Shown piece by piece: positions 35,975 to 44,554 of a stretch of 64,000 bases of DNA. This DNA is from Bacteroidales bacterium. GTDB taxonomy: Bacteria > Bacteroidota > Bacteroidia > Bacteroidales > UBA932. How positions within the stretch are numbered: the first letter of the stretch is position 1; each line of letters starts with the position of its first letter. The translations under genes and the position numbers were made by a program. The stretch is taken from contig JALCMW010000001.1 in assembly GCA_022648685.1 (NCBI GenBank), positions 310,001-374,000 on the forward strand, in the 5' to 3' direction. The notes under the pieces were generated by a model. That model saw nothing but the letters and a program-made list of their open reading frames with translations, had not been told where the DNA came from and did no database searches.

Positions 35975-37069
35975 ATGAATAACAATCATTACTGTATAAT
36001 AATGGCCGGAGGAAACGGATCGCTGTTCTGGCCTATAACACGAAACTGGAAACCGAAACAATTTCTCGATTTGTACGGTACAGGGAAATCATCGTTGCAG
36101 ATGACATTCGAACGGTTCAGGAATATCGTGCCCGAGCAAAACATCATGGTCATTACAGCTGCCAAGTATGAAAGGCTTGTAAAGGAACAGCTGCCTCTGC
36201 TGCAGGATGAGAATCTTCTTCTTGAGCCGTACGGCAGGAATACATCGGCCTGCATAGCATATTCGACTTATGCCCTTCTGAAAAGGAATAAAAATGCTAT
36301 CATGATAGTCACGCCCTCGGATCATATAATTCCGAATGACAAATCATTCACGGAGACGATGACAAAAGCCATAGACTATACGGATTCCAACAATGTCCTC
36401 ATGACCATTGGAATCACGCCGGACAAGCCGGATACCAATTACGGATACATACAAGTCACGGGAGGGAAAGATTCGATACTCAGAAACAGCCCTACCAAAG
36501 TCAAGACATTTACGGAAAAGCCGGATATGAATATGGCAAAAGTGTTCTTTGACAGCGGGGAATTCTTTTGGAATTCCGGCATTTATCTTTGGAAAGCCGG
36601 AATAATAGAAGAGGAAATGAACAAGTACATACCCGAGATCACAGGATTGTTCAGCGGCTGGGAAAACGAATTCGGAAGTGCAGATGAAAGTGCATTTCTA
36701 GAAAGGGCATACAGCGATTGCGAGAATATTTCGATCGACTATTCCGTAATGGAGAAGACTGACAGGGCTTGGGTATATCCGGCCAGATTCAAATGGTCGG
36801 ATATCGGGACGTGGGAATCACTGTACAAAAACCTGCCGGAGAAAGACAAGTCGGGAAATGCCTTCAACAGTTATAAACATATCTCTGAAAACGACAGGAA
36901 CTGCATGGTTATATCAAGCGACAAAAAGAAATTGCTAGCCGTAAACGGGTTGGATAATTATATCGTGATAGACACTAATGACGTTCTGCTGATTTGTCCA
37001 AAAAACGACAAGAAAATCAAAGAATTCACAGCCAGGCTGGCTATGCCGGATTTCGAAGAATTCAGATAA
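35975..37069 (+). CDS. manC: Mannose-1-phosphate guanylyltransferase
   Basis: 364 residues of the nucleotidyltransferase fold, without the C-terminal isomerase domain. IIMAGGNGSLFWPITRNWKPKQF is the N-terminal signature region (shown here in two parts: MAGGNGSLFWP and KPKQF); LEPYGRNTSACIAY, TPSDHII, FTEKPDMNMA and FFWNSGIYLWKAGI follow, then FKWSDIGTWESL. It makes GDP-mannose for glycans. Oddity: the usual Arg in GxGxRxWP is Leu here, and the next Arg-rich turn is ITRNWKPK. That Arg is important for GTP binding in studied relatives as I recall. In a run with mutS2, yraN and yqeY. Confidence 0.88.
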   Translation: MNNNHYCIIMAGGNGSLFWPITRNWKPKQFLDLYGTGKSSLQMTFERFRNIVPEQNIMVITAAKYERLVKEQLPLLQDENLLLEPYGRNTSACIAYSTYALLKRNKNAIMIVTPSDHIIPNDKSFTETMTKAIDYTDSNNVLMTIGITPDKPDTNYGYIQVTGGKDSILRNSPTKVKTFTEKPDMNMAKVFFDSGEFFWNSGIYLWKAGIIEEEMNKYIPEITGLFSGWENEFGSADESAFLERAYSDCENISIDYSVMEKTDRAWVYPARFKWSDIGTWESLYKNLPEKDKSGNAFNSYKHISENDRNCMVISSDKKKLLAVNGLDNYIVIDTNDVLLICPKNDKKIKEFTARLAMPDFEEFR

Positions 37070-37092
37070 GGTTTTTAATAATTCATATAATC

Positions 37093-37539
37093 ATGTCATT
37101 GGAACAACAAATACAAAAAGACATCGTCGAAGCTATGAAAGCTCACGACAATGTCCGTCTTGAAGCAGTAAGAGCCATCAAATCGGAAATACTTTTAGCA
37201 AAGACCTCAGGTAAATCCGATACATTGAATGATGACGGCATAATCCGCATAATTCAAAAACTGATCAAGCAACACAAGGAATCGGCTGATTTATATGCTG
37301 CAGGCGGCAGACCGGAACTCGAGAAAAACGAACTTGCCGAAAGTGAAGTAATGGAGAAATACCTTCCGAAGCAATTGAGCGAGGATGAAGTCGAAACGGT
37401 AATTTCCGGGATAATATCCGAAACGGGAGCGAAAGGACTTTCAGATATGGGCAAGGTAATGGGAATTGCAAGCAAACGTCTTGCCGGACAATCCGACGGA
37501 AGGACAATTTCTTCAATAACGAAAAAGTTACTAGGATAG
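37093..37539 (+). CDS. yqeY: GatB/YqeY domain-containing protein
   Basis: 148 residues from the ATG at 37093; a longer open frame begins at 36994 but overlaps manC by 76 bases and its added residues are not family-like. SLEQQIQKDIVEAMKAHDNV, LRAVKSE-type EAVRAIKSEILLAKTSGKSD and GLSDMGKVMGIASKRLAGQS match the YqeY family, related to the tRNA-binding tail of GatB. It probably interacts with tRNA, but its role is unclear. Last gene of the run from cdaA. Confidence 0.92.
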   Translation: MSLEQQIQKDIVEAMKAHDNVRLEAVRAIKSEILLAKTSGKSDTLNDDGIIRIIQKLIKQHKESADLYAAGGRPELEKNELAESEVMEKYLPKQLSEDEVETVISGIISETGAKGLSDMGKVMGIASKRLAGQSDGRTISSITKKLLG

Positions 37540-37595
37540 CAGTCATACCCGCTGTCCACACCTTTCCCGGAGAATCATTTCCTTACATATTTCAG

Positions 37596-37698
37596 GGTAG
37601 GAACGTACCAGAGCCGCAAATCACGGCAGTCTGGAAGATTATTTGTATCTGGGAGTCTGAAGGTACCGGATACCCTTTAATATCAATAATTTCTCTTT
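37596..37698 (+). ncRNA. Candidate structured RNA or terminator array
   Basis: Four small hairpins lie in about 80 bases: GGTA/TACC (37596-37599/37606-37609), CCAGAGCCG with CGGC and TCTGG (37608-37616/37624-37634, two-base bulge), AGAT/ATCT (37636-37639/37647-37650) and GGTA/TACC (37662-37665/37671-37674). The first TACC and the CCAGA stem share two bases, so they compete. A T-rich stretch with seven or more Ts follows (to about 37702). It could be a leader RNA of the next gene, the end of the yqeY transcript, or chance. I know no family match. Confidence 0.3.
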
Positions 37699-37721
37699 TT
37701 TTCAAAACAAGACAAAAAATA

Positions 37722-37760
37722 CATAACGTTTTTATTATTTATCCTTAACTTTACGTTATG
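37722..37760. promoter_or_regulatory. Inverted repeat upstream of the AGE-like gene
   Basis: CATAACGT (37722-37729) and ACGTTATG (37753-37760) are perfect complements, 23 bases apart. TAACTTTA (37746-37753), one base off the -7 consensus, lies between. It may be an operator for a regulator of the next gene. The whole gap 37540-37808 has no gene I can support. Confidence 0.35.
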
Positions 37761-37808
37761 CCTTATTTGACACGTATTAGTTAAACCAATGACCTAAAAA
37801 TATCAATT

Positions 37809-38711
37809 ATGACAGAACGAACAGACAATTTCATCAAAGAAGTCGGCTGCATACTCGAAAACGACCTGATGAAGACTTTGATCAATCAAGAAACATTTTC
37901 CTCTTGCGTTATGGACAATACCAGGCTGCTATGGTCTTATTCGGCAGCATACGGCTATTTCGGAAAACGGGAATATCTTCTCGCCGCAAGCAAAACCAGG
38001 GACAGATTCATAAATATATTCACAGACCATAAATTCGGAGGAGTATTCTGGTCCGTCAAGGAAAACGGTGAAAGGACCGATACAACAATAAGACTTTCCG
38101 CTTTAGGCTCCGCAATTTATGCATTAAGCGAATTCCATAAATCTACCGGAGACGAAGAAGCTTTGAAAGCGGCAATCAATCTATATAATATAACCGAAAA
38201 AGAATTCAGGACTGAAAAAGGATACAGGGAGGCGGCTACAAGGGATTTCAGGTTTATAGAAGAGCAGGAAAAAGCGGAATCCATACTCATTCTCCTCGAA
38301 GGCTACGCGAACTTATACTCGCAGTGGCGGCAAAAAGGATTAAAAGCCGATACGGTCGGTCTGATAAATCTCCTGAAAACCGACGATTTGAACATTACAG
38401 GGAAACTTGAAGCTTCCTGGTCTTTGCTGGCAGATACTTTTATCATGAAAGACTTCGATCTGATCAACAGGATAAAGCCTTTCTCATACAGATTCGGAAA
38501 AAGCATAAATTGCCCCGGGCAATATCTGAACACAAAGATAGAATCCGTAATCGCGGATTTATGGCTTTGGAAATATCATAATGATACATACGGAGCTGCA
38601 AGAGCCATGAAAACATGGAAAAGCATCATGGAAGAGAAAGACAACGTAATCGCGTCTTGCCCTTCCCGCGGCGTAAGGATGTGTATTCAGTGCCTGAGAA
38701 TATTCGATTGA
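37809..38711 (+). CDS. AGE-family (N-acylglucosamine/cellobiose 2-epimerase-like) protein, shortened and probably inactive
   Basis: 300 residues against about 390-400 in the family. MDNTRLLWSYSAAYGYFGKR (35-54), FGGVFWSVKENGER and ALSEFHKSTGDEEALKAAIN match the N-terminal helices of the (alpha/alpha)6 barrel. The catalytic His positions are lost: the family's THLHxLEAYTNLY reads SILILLEGYANLY (about 158-170), GHDIEASWLL reads TGKLEASWSLL (about 197-207), and the C-terminal PYHxxRxC reads PSRGVRMC. The segment between 170 and 200 is also shortened. It looks like a pseudoenzyme, perhaps sugar-binding. Convergent to the FGGY kinase, overlapping it by 25 bases. Confidence 0.75.
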   Translation: MTERTDNFIKEVGCILENDLMKTLINQETFSSCVMDNTRLLWSYSAAYGYFGKREYLLAASKTRDRFINIFTDHKFGGVFWSVKENGERTDTTIRLSALGSAIYALSEFHKSTGDEEALKAAINLYNITEKEFRTEKGYREAATRDFRFIEEQEKAESILILLEGYANLYSQWRQKGLKADTVGLINLLKTDDLNITGKLEASWSLLADTFIMKDFDLINRIKPFSYRFGKSINCPGQYLNTKIESVIADLWLWKYHNDTYGAARAMKTWKSIMEEKDNVIASCPSRGVRMCIQCLRIFD

Positions 38712-40363
38712 TTACGAACCGTCCTCTCCGTTTCAGTAAAATGTACCATATCCGTATATTTTCGATACCTGAAGTTTAAAATATCTTTTCCGGATAAATC
38801 AGGTTCATAAATTCTCATTACCGGCTGGCACATATTTGCCTGGGCCTGCGTAACATTATCATATATCCCCGCTATCACAGAAGCATGGATCGCAGCACCC
38901 AATGCTCCTGCGTGCCGGCTTGAAGAGACTTCAAGCCTTCGTTCCAGCACATCCGACATCATTTGCATGGTGAACGGAGATTTTATGGAAACACCGCCAA
39001 TGGCGATCAGTCTGTCAATGGCCACACCGTTTAAAGACATATAATCCAGAATTGTTTTAGTGGCAAATGCAGTAGACTCCACCAATGCACGGAATATTTC
39101 CGGGGCAGTGGAAGATATATTGAGAAATGCCAGTGACCCGGTAAGAGAACCATCAGGATGGGGGACCCTTCTGCCATTGAAATAATCCGTTGCGACAGGA
39201 GCATCATAGCGCAAAGGAAGAAGAGCGGCCTTTTCAGTCAGTTCTTCAAGTATGCGGTCTTCTGCATTACGGATGATTTCCCCGTCTAAGACGGAAGACA
39301 ATATGTTTTCCAGAGGCCAGCATAACAACCTTTTCATCCAGGCAAACAAATCTCCGAAAGCGGATAAGCCGACCTCGAAGCCGTCCATCCCTTCCAGAAT
39401 ACTGCCTTCCGCCTGTCCGAACACACCGTCCACTATCCTGCCGCGCATAACATCATTTGGAACCACTGCCATATAACAAGCAGAAGTTCCGAAATTCATT
39501 ACCATATTTTTATATGACACCCCACCGCCTACAGCCCCTGAATGGCTGTCTATATTTCCCACGCCGATTTCGGTTTTTTCGGAAAGTCCGAATATCTCCG
39601 CCCAGCGTCCGGTAAGCGTTCCGGCGGAAACGGAACATGAAAAATTATTATCGGGGAGATGTTCAAGTATGGGGACAAGCATCGGATCGATTCCTGAGAA
39701 AAAAGATTCCGGAGGAAAACCGCCCCATTCTTTCGCCCACATCTGCTTGGCCCCTGCTGCACAATGGCTCGCCTTGATGTCTTCGATTTTCCGGCAGCCG
39801 GTGAGCACGGCAGGAATCCAATCGCAAAGTTCCATTGCGGAATAAACTTTGTCCCTTATCCTTTCCGACTTGCGCAAAACGTGCAGTATCTTGGCCCAGA
39901 AACATTCCGGAGAATAATTGTTGCCCATATGGCAAGCATAATCCGGCATATGTGCAGAACAATGTTCCGTAATCTCTGCCGCCTCTTCTTCGGAAGTATG
40001 ATCTTTCCATAATATGAACATTGCATCCGGATCATCTTCGAACCCCTCCTGCAATGAAAGCGGCTCCAGATTTTCATCCACCAGACAAGGCGTGCTTCCT
40101 GTTGAATCTATGGATATGGCTTTGATAAGTGAAGGGTCCCCGCATTCGGCCACGACAGTCTTGACTACTTCCGTCATAGCTTCAAGATAGTCCAAAGGAT
40201 GTTGACGGAATTGAGAGACCGCGGCATCGGAATACAGACCTGCCTTCCAACGTTTGTAATTGCATACCGAGTTAGCCAATTCGCTGCCATCGGCAGAATC
40301 CACCAAAATGGCACGAACGGAATCGGTACCGAAATCCATACCTATTACAAACTTCTTTTCCAT
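38687..40363 (-). CDS. FGGY carbohydrate kinase, ribulokinase-like
   Basis: 558 residues. FGGY_N holds VIGMDFGTDSVRAILVDSAD (phosphate-1), AISIDSTGSTPCLVD and ECFWAKILHVLRK; FGGY_C holds NFGTSACYMAVV and IAIGGVSIKSPFTMQMMSDV. Best resemblance is ribulokinase (AraB), which phosphorylates L-ribulose. No araA or araD is nearby; its partners are a glycerol-phosphate-type antiporter and a glycerol-1-phosphate dehydrogenase, so another polyol or ketose substrate is possible. Third gene of the unit, 19 bases after the antiporter. Confidence 0.88.
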   Translation of the reverse strand: MEKKFVIGMDFGTDSVRAILVDSADGSELANSVCNYKRWKAGLYSDAAVSQFRQHPLDYLEAMTEVVKTVVAECGDPSLIKAISIDSTGSTPCLVDENLEPLSLQEGFEDDPDAMFILWKDHTSEEEAAEITEHCSAHMPDYACHMGNNYSPECFWAKILHVLRKSERIRDKVYSAMELCDWIPAVLTGCRKIEDIKASHCAAGAKQMWAKEWGGFPPESFFSGIDPMLVPILEHLPDNNFSCSVSAGTLTGRWAEIFGLSEKTEIGVGNIDSHSGAVGGGVSYKNMVMNFGTSACYMAVVPNDVMRGRIVDGVFGQAEGSILEGMDGFEVGLSAFGDLFAWMKRLLCWPLENILSSVLDGEIIRNAEDRILEELTEKAALLPLRYDAPVATDYFNGRRVPHPDGSLTGSLAFLNISSTAPEIFRALVESTAFATKTILDYMSLNGVAIDRLIAIGGVSIKSPFTMQMMSDVLERRLEVSSSRHAGALGAAIHASVIAGIYDNVTQAQANMCQPVMRIYEPDLSGKDILNFRYRKYTDMVHFTETERTVRNQSNILRH

Positions 40364-40382
40364 AATAAATACAGGTATCCAG

Positions 40383-41744
40383 TTACTTATTAGTTATTTC
40401 ATCAGTCACTGAATCGGTCTCATGAACATATCCGTCTTTTTTTATGTTCCACAAAGGAAGTATTACCAAGCCTCCTATTATCGCAACAAAAGTCATAAGC
40501 AGAAACAGATTGTTCCATCCGAAATGGTCAGAGAACCATCCGAGTCCGGCTCCGGTGAATATCACGCTTGCATAACTGCACAGACCGATAAGGCCTACGG
40601 CCGATGAGGCGGCTTTTTTAGTGGCCTGATTGGACGCCGTAACACCCAGAAGAGCTTGCGGACCATAAAGGAAGAAGCCGGCAATGGCAAGGATTATCAA
40701 CATGATAACAGGATTGACATCTTTCGGAAGAAGCCAAAGAACCAGAAGACAAGCTGCAGTGAGGAGCATATCGAAGAAGCATACTCTTTGCGCTCTTCCA
40801 TGAAAAAACTTATCGGTAATCCATCCGGCGCAAAGCATTCCGGCACATCCGAAGACTTCGAAAATCCCGACAGTCCAACCTGCCAATTGAGGTGACAGAG
40901 GGTTATCCCCCGCCTGCAAGAATGTAGGGCCCCAGTCAAGAACGGCGAAACGGACGATGTATACGAACAAATCCGTTATTGCAAGAGACCATATTATCGG
41001 ATTCTTGAATACCTTTTGTGCTACAAACTTCTTATAAGCTTCGGGAGTATCGTTATCATCCAATGTGGTTTTCGTATTCGGAAGTTCCGGAAGGCCTACC
41101 GATTTAGGCGTATCCCTCAAAGTTGCTACGATGAAGAACACACCGAAAGTGCCTATCATGGCGGGCACCCAGAAACACCATCTCCAGTTACCTGTGGAAG
41201 CTATTATATAACCGCATAGAACTGAAGCAAGTCCTGCGCCTATTGAGTGGGAAGTATTCCAGATACTCATTTTCGTGGCCAACTGTTCCGGCGGTACCCA
41301 ATGAGTCACAAGCCTGTTGCATGGAGGAAAACCGGCGCCCTGGAAGATGTTGTTGAGAATAAGGAGAACGGCGAAAACAACAACCAAAGTATTTACAAAA
41401 TCAGGCCCGCTGCTCTGTCCCGTAATCCAATGGCTTATATGATCGCTCCAGCCGAAAATAAAGTTAAGGATCACACAGGCCAGAAGGCCTATGGACATAT
41501 GCCACCTCGCATTTGTACGATCGGCAATAAATCCGTTGATCAATTTCGATACACCGTAAATCAACCCCACCAAGGTAAGGATGATACCGAAACTCGTATT
41601 GGTTATCCCGTATTCCCGCCCGATGCTGGGCATTGCAAAAGAAAAATTCTTCCTGACGAAATAGAAAATAGAATAGCCGATCATCGAGCCAATGATGACC
41701 CGCCACTGCCAGTAATTAAAACTGCGTTGCGTTTTCTCTTTCAC
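40383..41744 (-). CDS. Organophosphate:phosphate antiporter (OPA/MFS, GlpT/UhpT-like)
   Basis: 453 residues with about twelve membrane helices. WRVIIGSMIGYSIFYFVRKN near the N-terminus carries the Arg of helix 1 that binds phosphate in GlpT; LVGLIYGVSKLINGFIADRT and FFLYGPQALLGVTASNQATK are OPA signatures. Such antiporters import glycerol-3-phosphate or sugar phosphates in exchange for phosphate at the inner membrane. It lies 5 bases from the dehydrogenase gene and 19 from the kinase. An uptake role for glycerol phosphate is the simplest reading of this neighbourhood. Confidence 0.88.
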   Translation of the reverse strand: MKEKTQRSFNYWQWRVIIGSMIGYSIFYFVRKNFSFAMPSIGREYGITNTSFGIILTLVGLIYGVSKLINGFIADRTNARWHMSIGLLACVILNFIFGWSDHISHWITGQSSGPDFVNTLVVVFAVLLILNNIFQGAGFPPCNRLVTHWVPPEQLATKMSIWNTSHSIGAGLASVLCGYIIASTGNWRWCFWVPAMIGTFGVFFIVATLRDTPKSVGLPELPNTKTTLDDNDTPEAYKKFVAQKVFKNPIIWSLAITDLFVYIVRFAVLDWGPTFLQAGDNPLSPQLAGWTVGIFEVFGCAGMLCAGWITDKFFHGRAQRVCFFDMLLTAACLLVLWLLPKDVNPVIMLIILAIAGFFLYGPQALLGVTASNQATKKAASSAVGLIGLCSYASVIFTGAGLGWFSDHFGWNNLFLLMTFVAIIGGLVILPLWNIKKDGYVHETDSVTDEITNK

Positions 41745-41749
41745 AGTGA

Positions 41750-43195
41750 TTATTGTATTTTCGATTCTTTATTCAGATCCCAGGCTCCTCCTTCTGCGAA
41801 TACCGAAGCAACAAGCTCATCGTATATTCCGAGTCTTTTGGCAAGATCCAACACATTGAACCTCCATCTCATCAATTGCACGAACGGGAACATATCCCTG
41901 AGTTGACGTCTTGTAATTCCAATCATGGAAGGATCATATGGCGCTCCGGCGATTTTGAAAAAATCCTGCATTTTGGAAAAAGGATATACCTGATCCTGAA
42001 GTTGTTTCCTGAAATCAGGCCAGTTATTTCCAACTAAGGTCAGTTCCTTGCGTACGGCATCGGCATCCGTATATTTCTTCGTAATACTTTCATAACCCAG
42101 TTTCGGCGCAGGAAAATCTTTAAACAACGACAACGCTCTTTCTTGTTCCTGTTCCAATGTAGGCCATGCCTTGACACAGGCTTCCACATCGGTTTTGCAA
42201 AGATCATATTTCAGGAATTCATCGAATACCGCACACATAGTCAAAGTACCTATCGCAACCTGGAATCCATGTGATTGTAATTTTCCATGGTATTTATGCC
42301 CTGTCATGTCAAGTATATGACTGAACAGATGATCGCAGCATGAAGCAGGACGGCTTGAACGCGCAGCCTGCATTGCAAAACCGCTTAATGTAAGACCCTC
42401 GAACAAATCGGAAACAGCATCGGGATCACCGGCAGCTACACCCCCTGGATTTGAAAGGAATCCGTCCAGAACATCCTGAAGGACATGCCAGGCCTCCGGA
42501 ATGATAGGTTCGGTACCCATCAGATCTGCAATCATCCACTCTGCACCGGCCGGGATCTTCGCTGCAAGATCCGCATATCCGGCGGCGGTCATCTCTTTAG
42601 GAGCCGCAATAAGGACATCCACATCGGCCAATATGGCCACCGGAGCCGGACAATTGAATGTCTGTTTTGCATTTTCGTAAGAAATGGAAGCACCGAATGA
42701 AGAGAAGCCGTCAACGGAAGCTGCCGTAGGAACCGTCATATATGATTGACCATGATAATAAGAACAAAGTTTGCACAAATCGTTTATCACACCCGAACCG
42801 ACAGCTACGGCAACCGGATAATCTTCAGAAACCGGACGCATGGCTTTTTCCGGATCGCTTTCAGAATAATCGGTATCCGTCTCCACATTCGAGGCGGCAT
42901 CCATATCTCCGTCAAGTACTTTATTAACCATGTCAACATATCGCCATTCGGCATGGAATTCTTTCTCCTTTATTATATATCTGTCGGTGGGAATCCCCGC
43001 CGAGACCATATATCCGAAAACTTTTTCGCCTGCAGCCTTCCATGTATTCTCATCGGCAATGACAACCGCTTTGCGGCCATTGAAAAATTGAGTAAAAATC
43101 TTCGGAGCCATATCAAGACAAGCCCTCTGCAGGACAAACGCCTTGGTATCCGTTGCAATCTTGACGGCTTTCGCCACTCTTTCTTTAGTATCCAT
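41750..43195 (-). CDS. sn-Glycerol-1-phosphate dehydrogenase (AraM/EgsA type)
   Basis: 481 residues, longer than the roughly 400-residue AraM of Bacillus because of N- and C-terminal additions. AVGSGVINDLCKL is the dinucleotide-binding loop, TVPTAASVDGFSSFGASIS the substrate loop; metal ligands are Asp in YADLAAKIPAGAEW and His in DHLFSHILDM and SHGFQVAIGTL. The enzyme interconverts DHAP and sn-glycerol-1-phosphate with NAD(P)H. In Bacillus it feeds heptaprenylglyceryl phosphate, while here a catabolic direction is suggested by the antiporter. First gene of the unit; a TATATTTG at 43277-43270 is a likely -7 box. Confidence 0.88.
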   Translation of the reverse strand: MDTKERVAKAVKIATDTKAFVLQRACLDMAPKIFTQFFNGRKAVVIADENTWKAAGEKVFGYMVSAGIPTDRYIIKEKEFHAEWRYVDMVNKVLDGDMDAASNVETDTDYSESDPEKAMRPVSEDYPVAVAVGSGVINDLCKLCSYYHGQSYMTVPTAASVDGFSSFGASISYENAKQTFNCPAPVAILADVDVLIAAPKEMTAAGYADLAAKIPAGAEWMIADLMGTEPIIPEAWHVLQDVLDGFLSNPGGVAAGDPDAVSDLFEGLTLSGFAMQAARSSRPASCCDHLFSHILDMTGHKYHGKLQSHGFQVAIGTLTMCAVFDEFLKYDLCKTDVEACVKAWPTLEQEQERALSLFKDFPAPKLGYESITKKYTDADAVRKELTLVGNNWPDFRKQLQDQVYPFSKMQDFFKIAGAPYDPSMIGITRRQLRDMFPFVQLMRWRFNVLDLAKRLGIYDELVASVFAEGGAWDLNKESKIQ

Positions 43196-43269
43196 GTAGT
43201 TTTATGTTAAATTATATAATTATTTTCGATTCTTTTCATTTTGCAACCTAAAAAATTGCAAACATTTAG

Positions 43270-43277
43270 CAAATATA
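43270..43277 (-). promoter_or_regulatory. Candidate -7 element of the glycerol-1-phosphate dehydrogenase unit
   Basis: Minus-strand TATATTTG is a perfect match to TAnnTTTG, 74 bases upstream of the dehydrogenase ATG. No good -33 box is evident. Confidence 0.5.
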
Positions 43278-43303
43278 GGAAATAGGACGATAGAAAAGAA
43301 ATA

Positions 43304-43335
43304 TTTGAAAAAATCATTAAATATAAGTAACTTTA
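43304..43335 (+). promoter_or_regulatory. Candidate promoter of mtlD
   Basis: TTTG (43304-43307) and TAACTTTA (43328-43335; last base differs from the consensus) are 20 bases apart, within the Bacteroidota range. The leader would be about 40 bases. It is divergent from the dehydrogenase promoter, so both could share an operator. Confidence 0.5.
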
Positions 43336-43382
43336 TGATCTTATTTTTAAGGTTGGTTATTTACATATAAATTAAATAGAGA

Positions 43383-44540
43383 ATGAAAAAAGCAGTGCAG
43401 TTCGGAGCTGGGAACATCGGCCGTGGTTTCATAGGCGCAGTTCTATCTTCAGCCGGATACAAAGTGGTTTTTGCAGATGTAGTAGCGGATCTTCTTGATA
43501 GAATCAATTCAAGAAAAGAATATACCGTACATATTCGGGATAATCAAAATTCAGATATAACAATATCAAATATAAGTGCCGTAAATTCGGGAAGTTCAGA
43601 AGCCATAAACGAAATTGCGGATGCAGATATCGTTACGACGGCAGTAGGTCTGGGGATTCTTAGATTCGTGGCCCCTGCAATTGCGAAAGGATTGATACTA
43701 AGAAGAAAATCAGGAATCGAGAAACCCTTAAACATAATAGCTTGCGAAAACGGACTCAGGGCGACATCCCGGTTGAAAGAGCTTGTTATCGGACAACTGG
43801 ATCCGGAAACTGAGGCATGGATAAACGGAAATGTGGGTTTTCCGGATGCCGCAGTGGACAGGATAGTACCTCCCGTACATTGCGAAATCCCTCTCGACGT
43901 CGCTGTCGAAGAATATTTCGAATGGGATGTCGAGAAATCGGCATTCGCCGGGGATATACCGGAAATCAAAGGCATGACACCCGTAGACAATCTTGAAGCA
44001 TACATAGAACGGAAACTGTTTACTTTGAACACAGGACATTCCACCGCCGCATACATAGGCAAGATGAAAGGTTATAAAACGATCAATGAAAGTATCGGTG
44101 ACAAGCAGATTTATGAAATCGTAAAAGGAGCCATGCAGCAAAGCGGCGAAGGACTTGTCAAGAAATTCAATTTTGATCATGAAAGGCATTTTGCCTATAT
44201 AGAAAGGATACTCAGACGTTTCTGCAATCCTTATCTGAAAGATGACGTAGACAGAGTAGGACGTGAACCCTTACGAAAATTAGCCGGTAATGACCGGCTA
44301 ATTTTGCCTATGGTTACTGCAAAAGGGTTCGGACTGCCTTATGACAACCTGCTGCTTTCTATCGGAGCGGCTCTGCATTTCAACAATCCGGATGACAAGC
44401 AAAGCGTGGAAATGCTTGAGACCATATCCGAACTTGGACTTGCAGCCGCAGTATCCAAATTCACGGGAATCGCATCGAAAGACTCTTTAATCGCAGAGAT
44501 AGTCGATGCCTACGGCCGAATCGAGACTCTTACAAAATAG
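43383..44540 (+). CDS. mtlD: Mannitol-1-phosphate 5-dehydrogenase
   Basis: 385 residues, normal length. MKKAVQFGAGNIGRGFIGAV is the Rossmann loop; PPVHCEIPLDVAVEEYFEWD, LFTLNTGHSTAAYIGKMKGY (catalytic Lys/His region) and GREPLRKLAGNDRLILP follow. It oxidises mannitol-1-phosphate to fructose-6-phosphate with NAD. No mannitol PTS is nearby, so the polyol phosphate may come from the neighbouring transporter or kinase. It carries a perfect 12-bp inverted repeat inside the gene (44276-44305). Convergent to the GDPD lipoprotein, 14 bases apart. Confidence 0.93.
   Translation: MKKAVQFGAGNIGRGFIGAVLSSAGYKVVFADVVADLLDRINSRKEYTVHIRDNQNSDITISNISAVNSGSSEAINEIADADIVTTAVGLGILRFVAPAIAKGLILRRKSGIEKPLNIIACENGLRATSRLKELVIGQLDPETEAWINGNVGFPDAAVDRIVPPVHCEIPLDVAVEEYFEWDVEKSAFAGDIPEIKGMTPVDNLEAYIERKLFTLNTGHSTAAYIGKMKGYKTINESIGDKQIYEIVKGAMQQSGEGLVKKFNFDHERHFAYIERILRRFCNPYLKDDVDRVGREPLRKLAGNDRLILPMVTAKGFGLPYDNLLLSIGAALHFNNPDDKQSVEMLETISELGLAAAVSKFTGIASKDSLIAEIVDAYGRIETLTK
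44276..44305. repeat. Perfect intragenic hairpin in mtlD
   Basis: AAAATTAGCCGG (44276-44287) and CCGGCTAATTTT (44294-44305) form a perfect 12-bp stem with a 6-base loop, with A and T runs at the ends, like a weak terminator. It encodes the conserved KLAGNDRLIL stretch, so it may be coincidence. Confidence 0.6.
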
Positions 44541-44554
44541 ATATCCGCAAAGGA

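Noticed and set aside
37560..37680. Possible tRNA or gene remnant before the AGE-like gene
   Set aside because: The hairpins do not fit a tRNA cloverleaf, and an open frame of about 60 codons there has no start or known motif.
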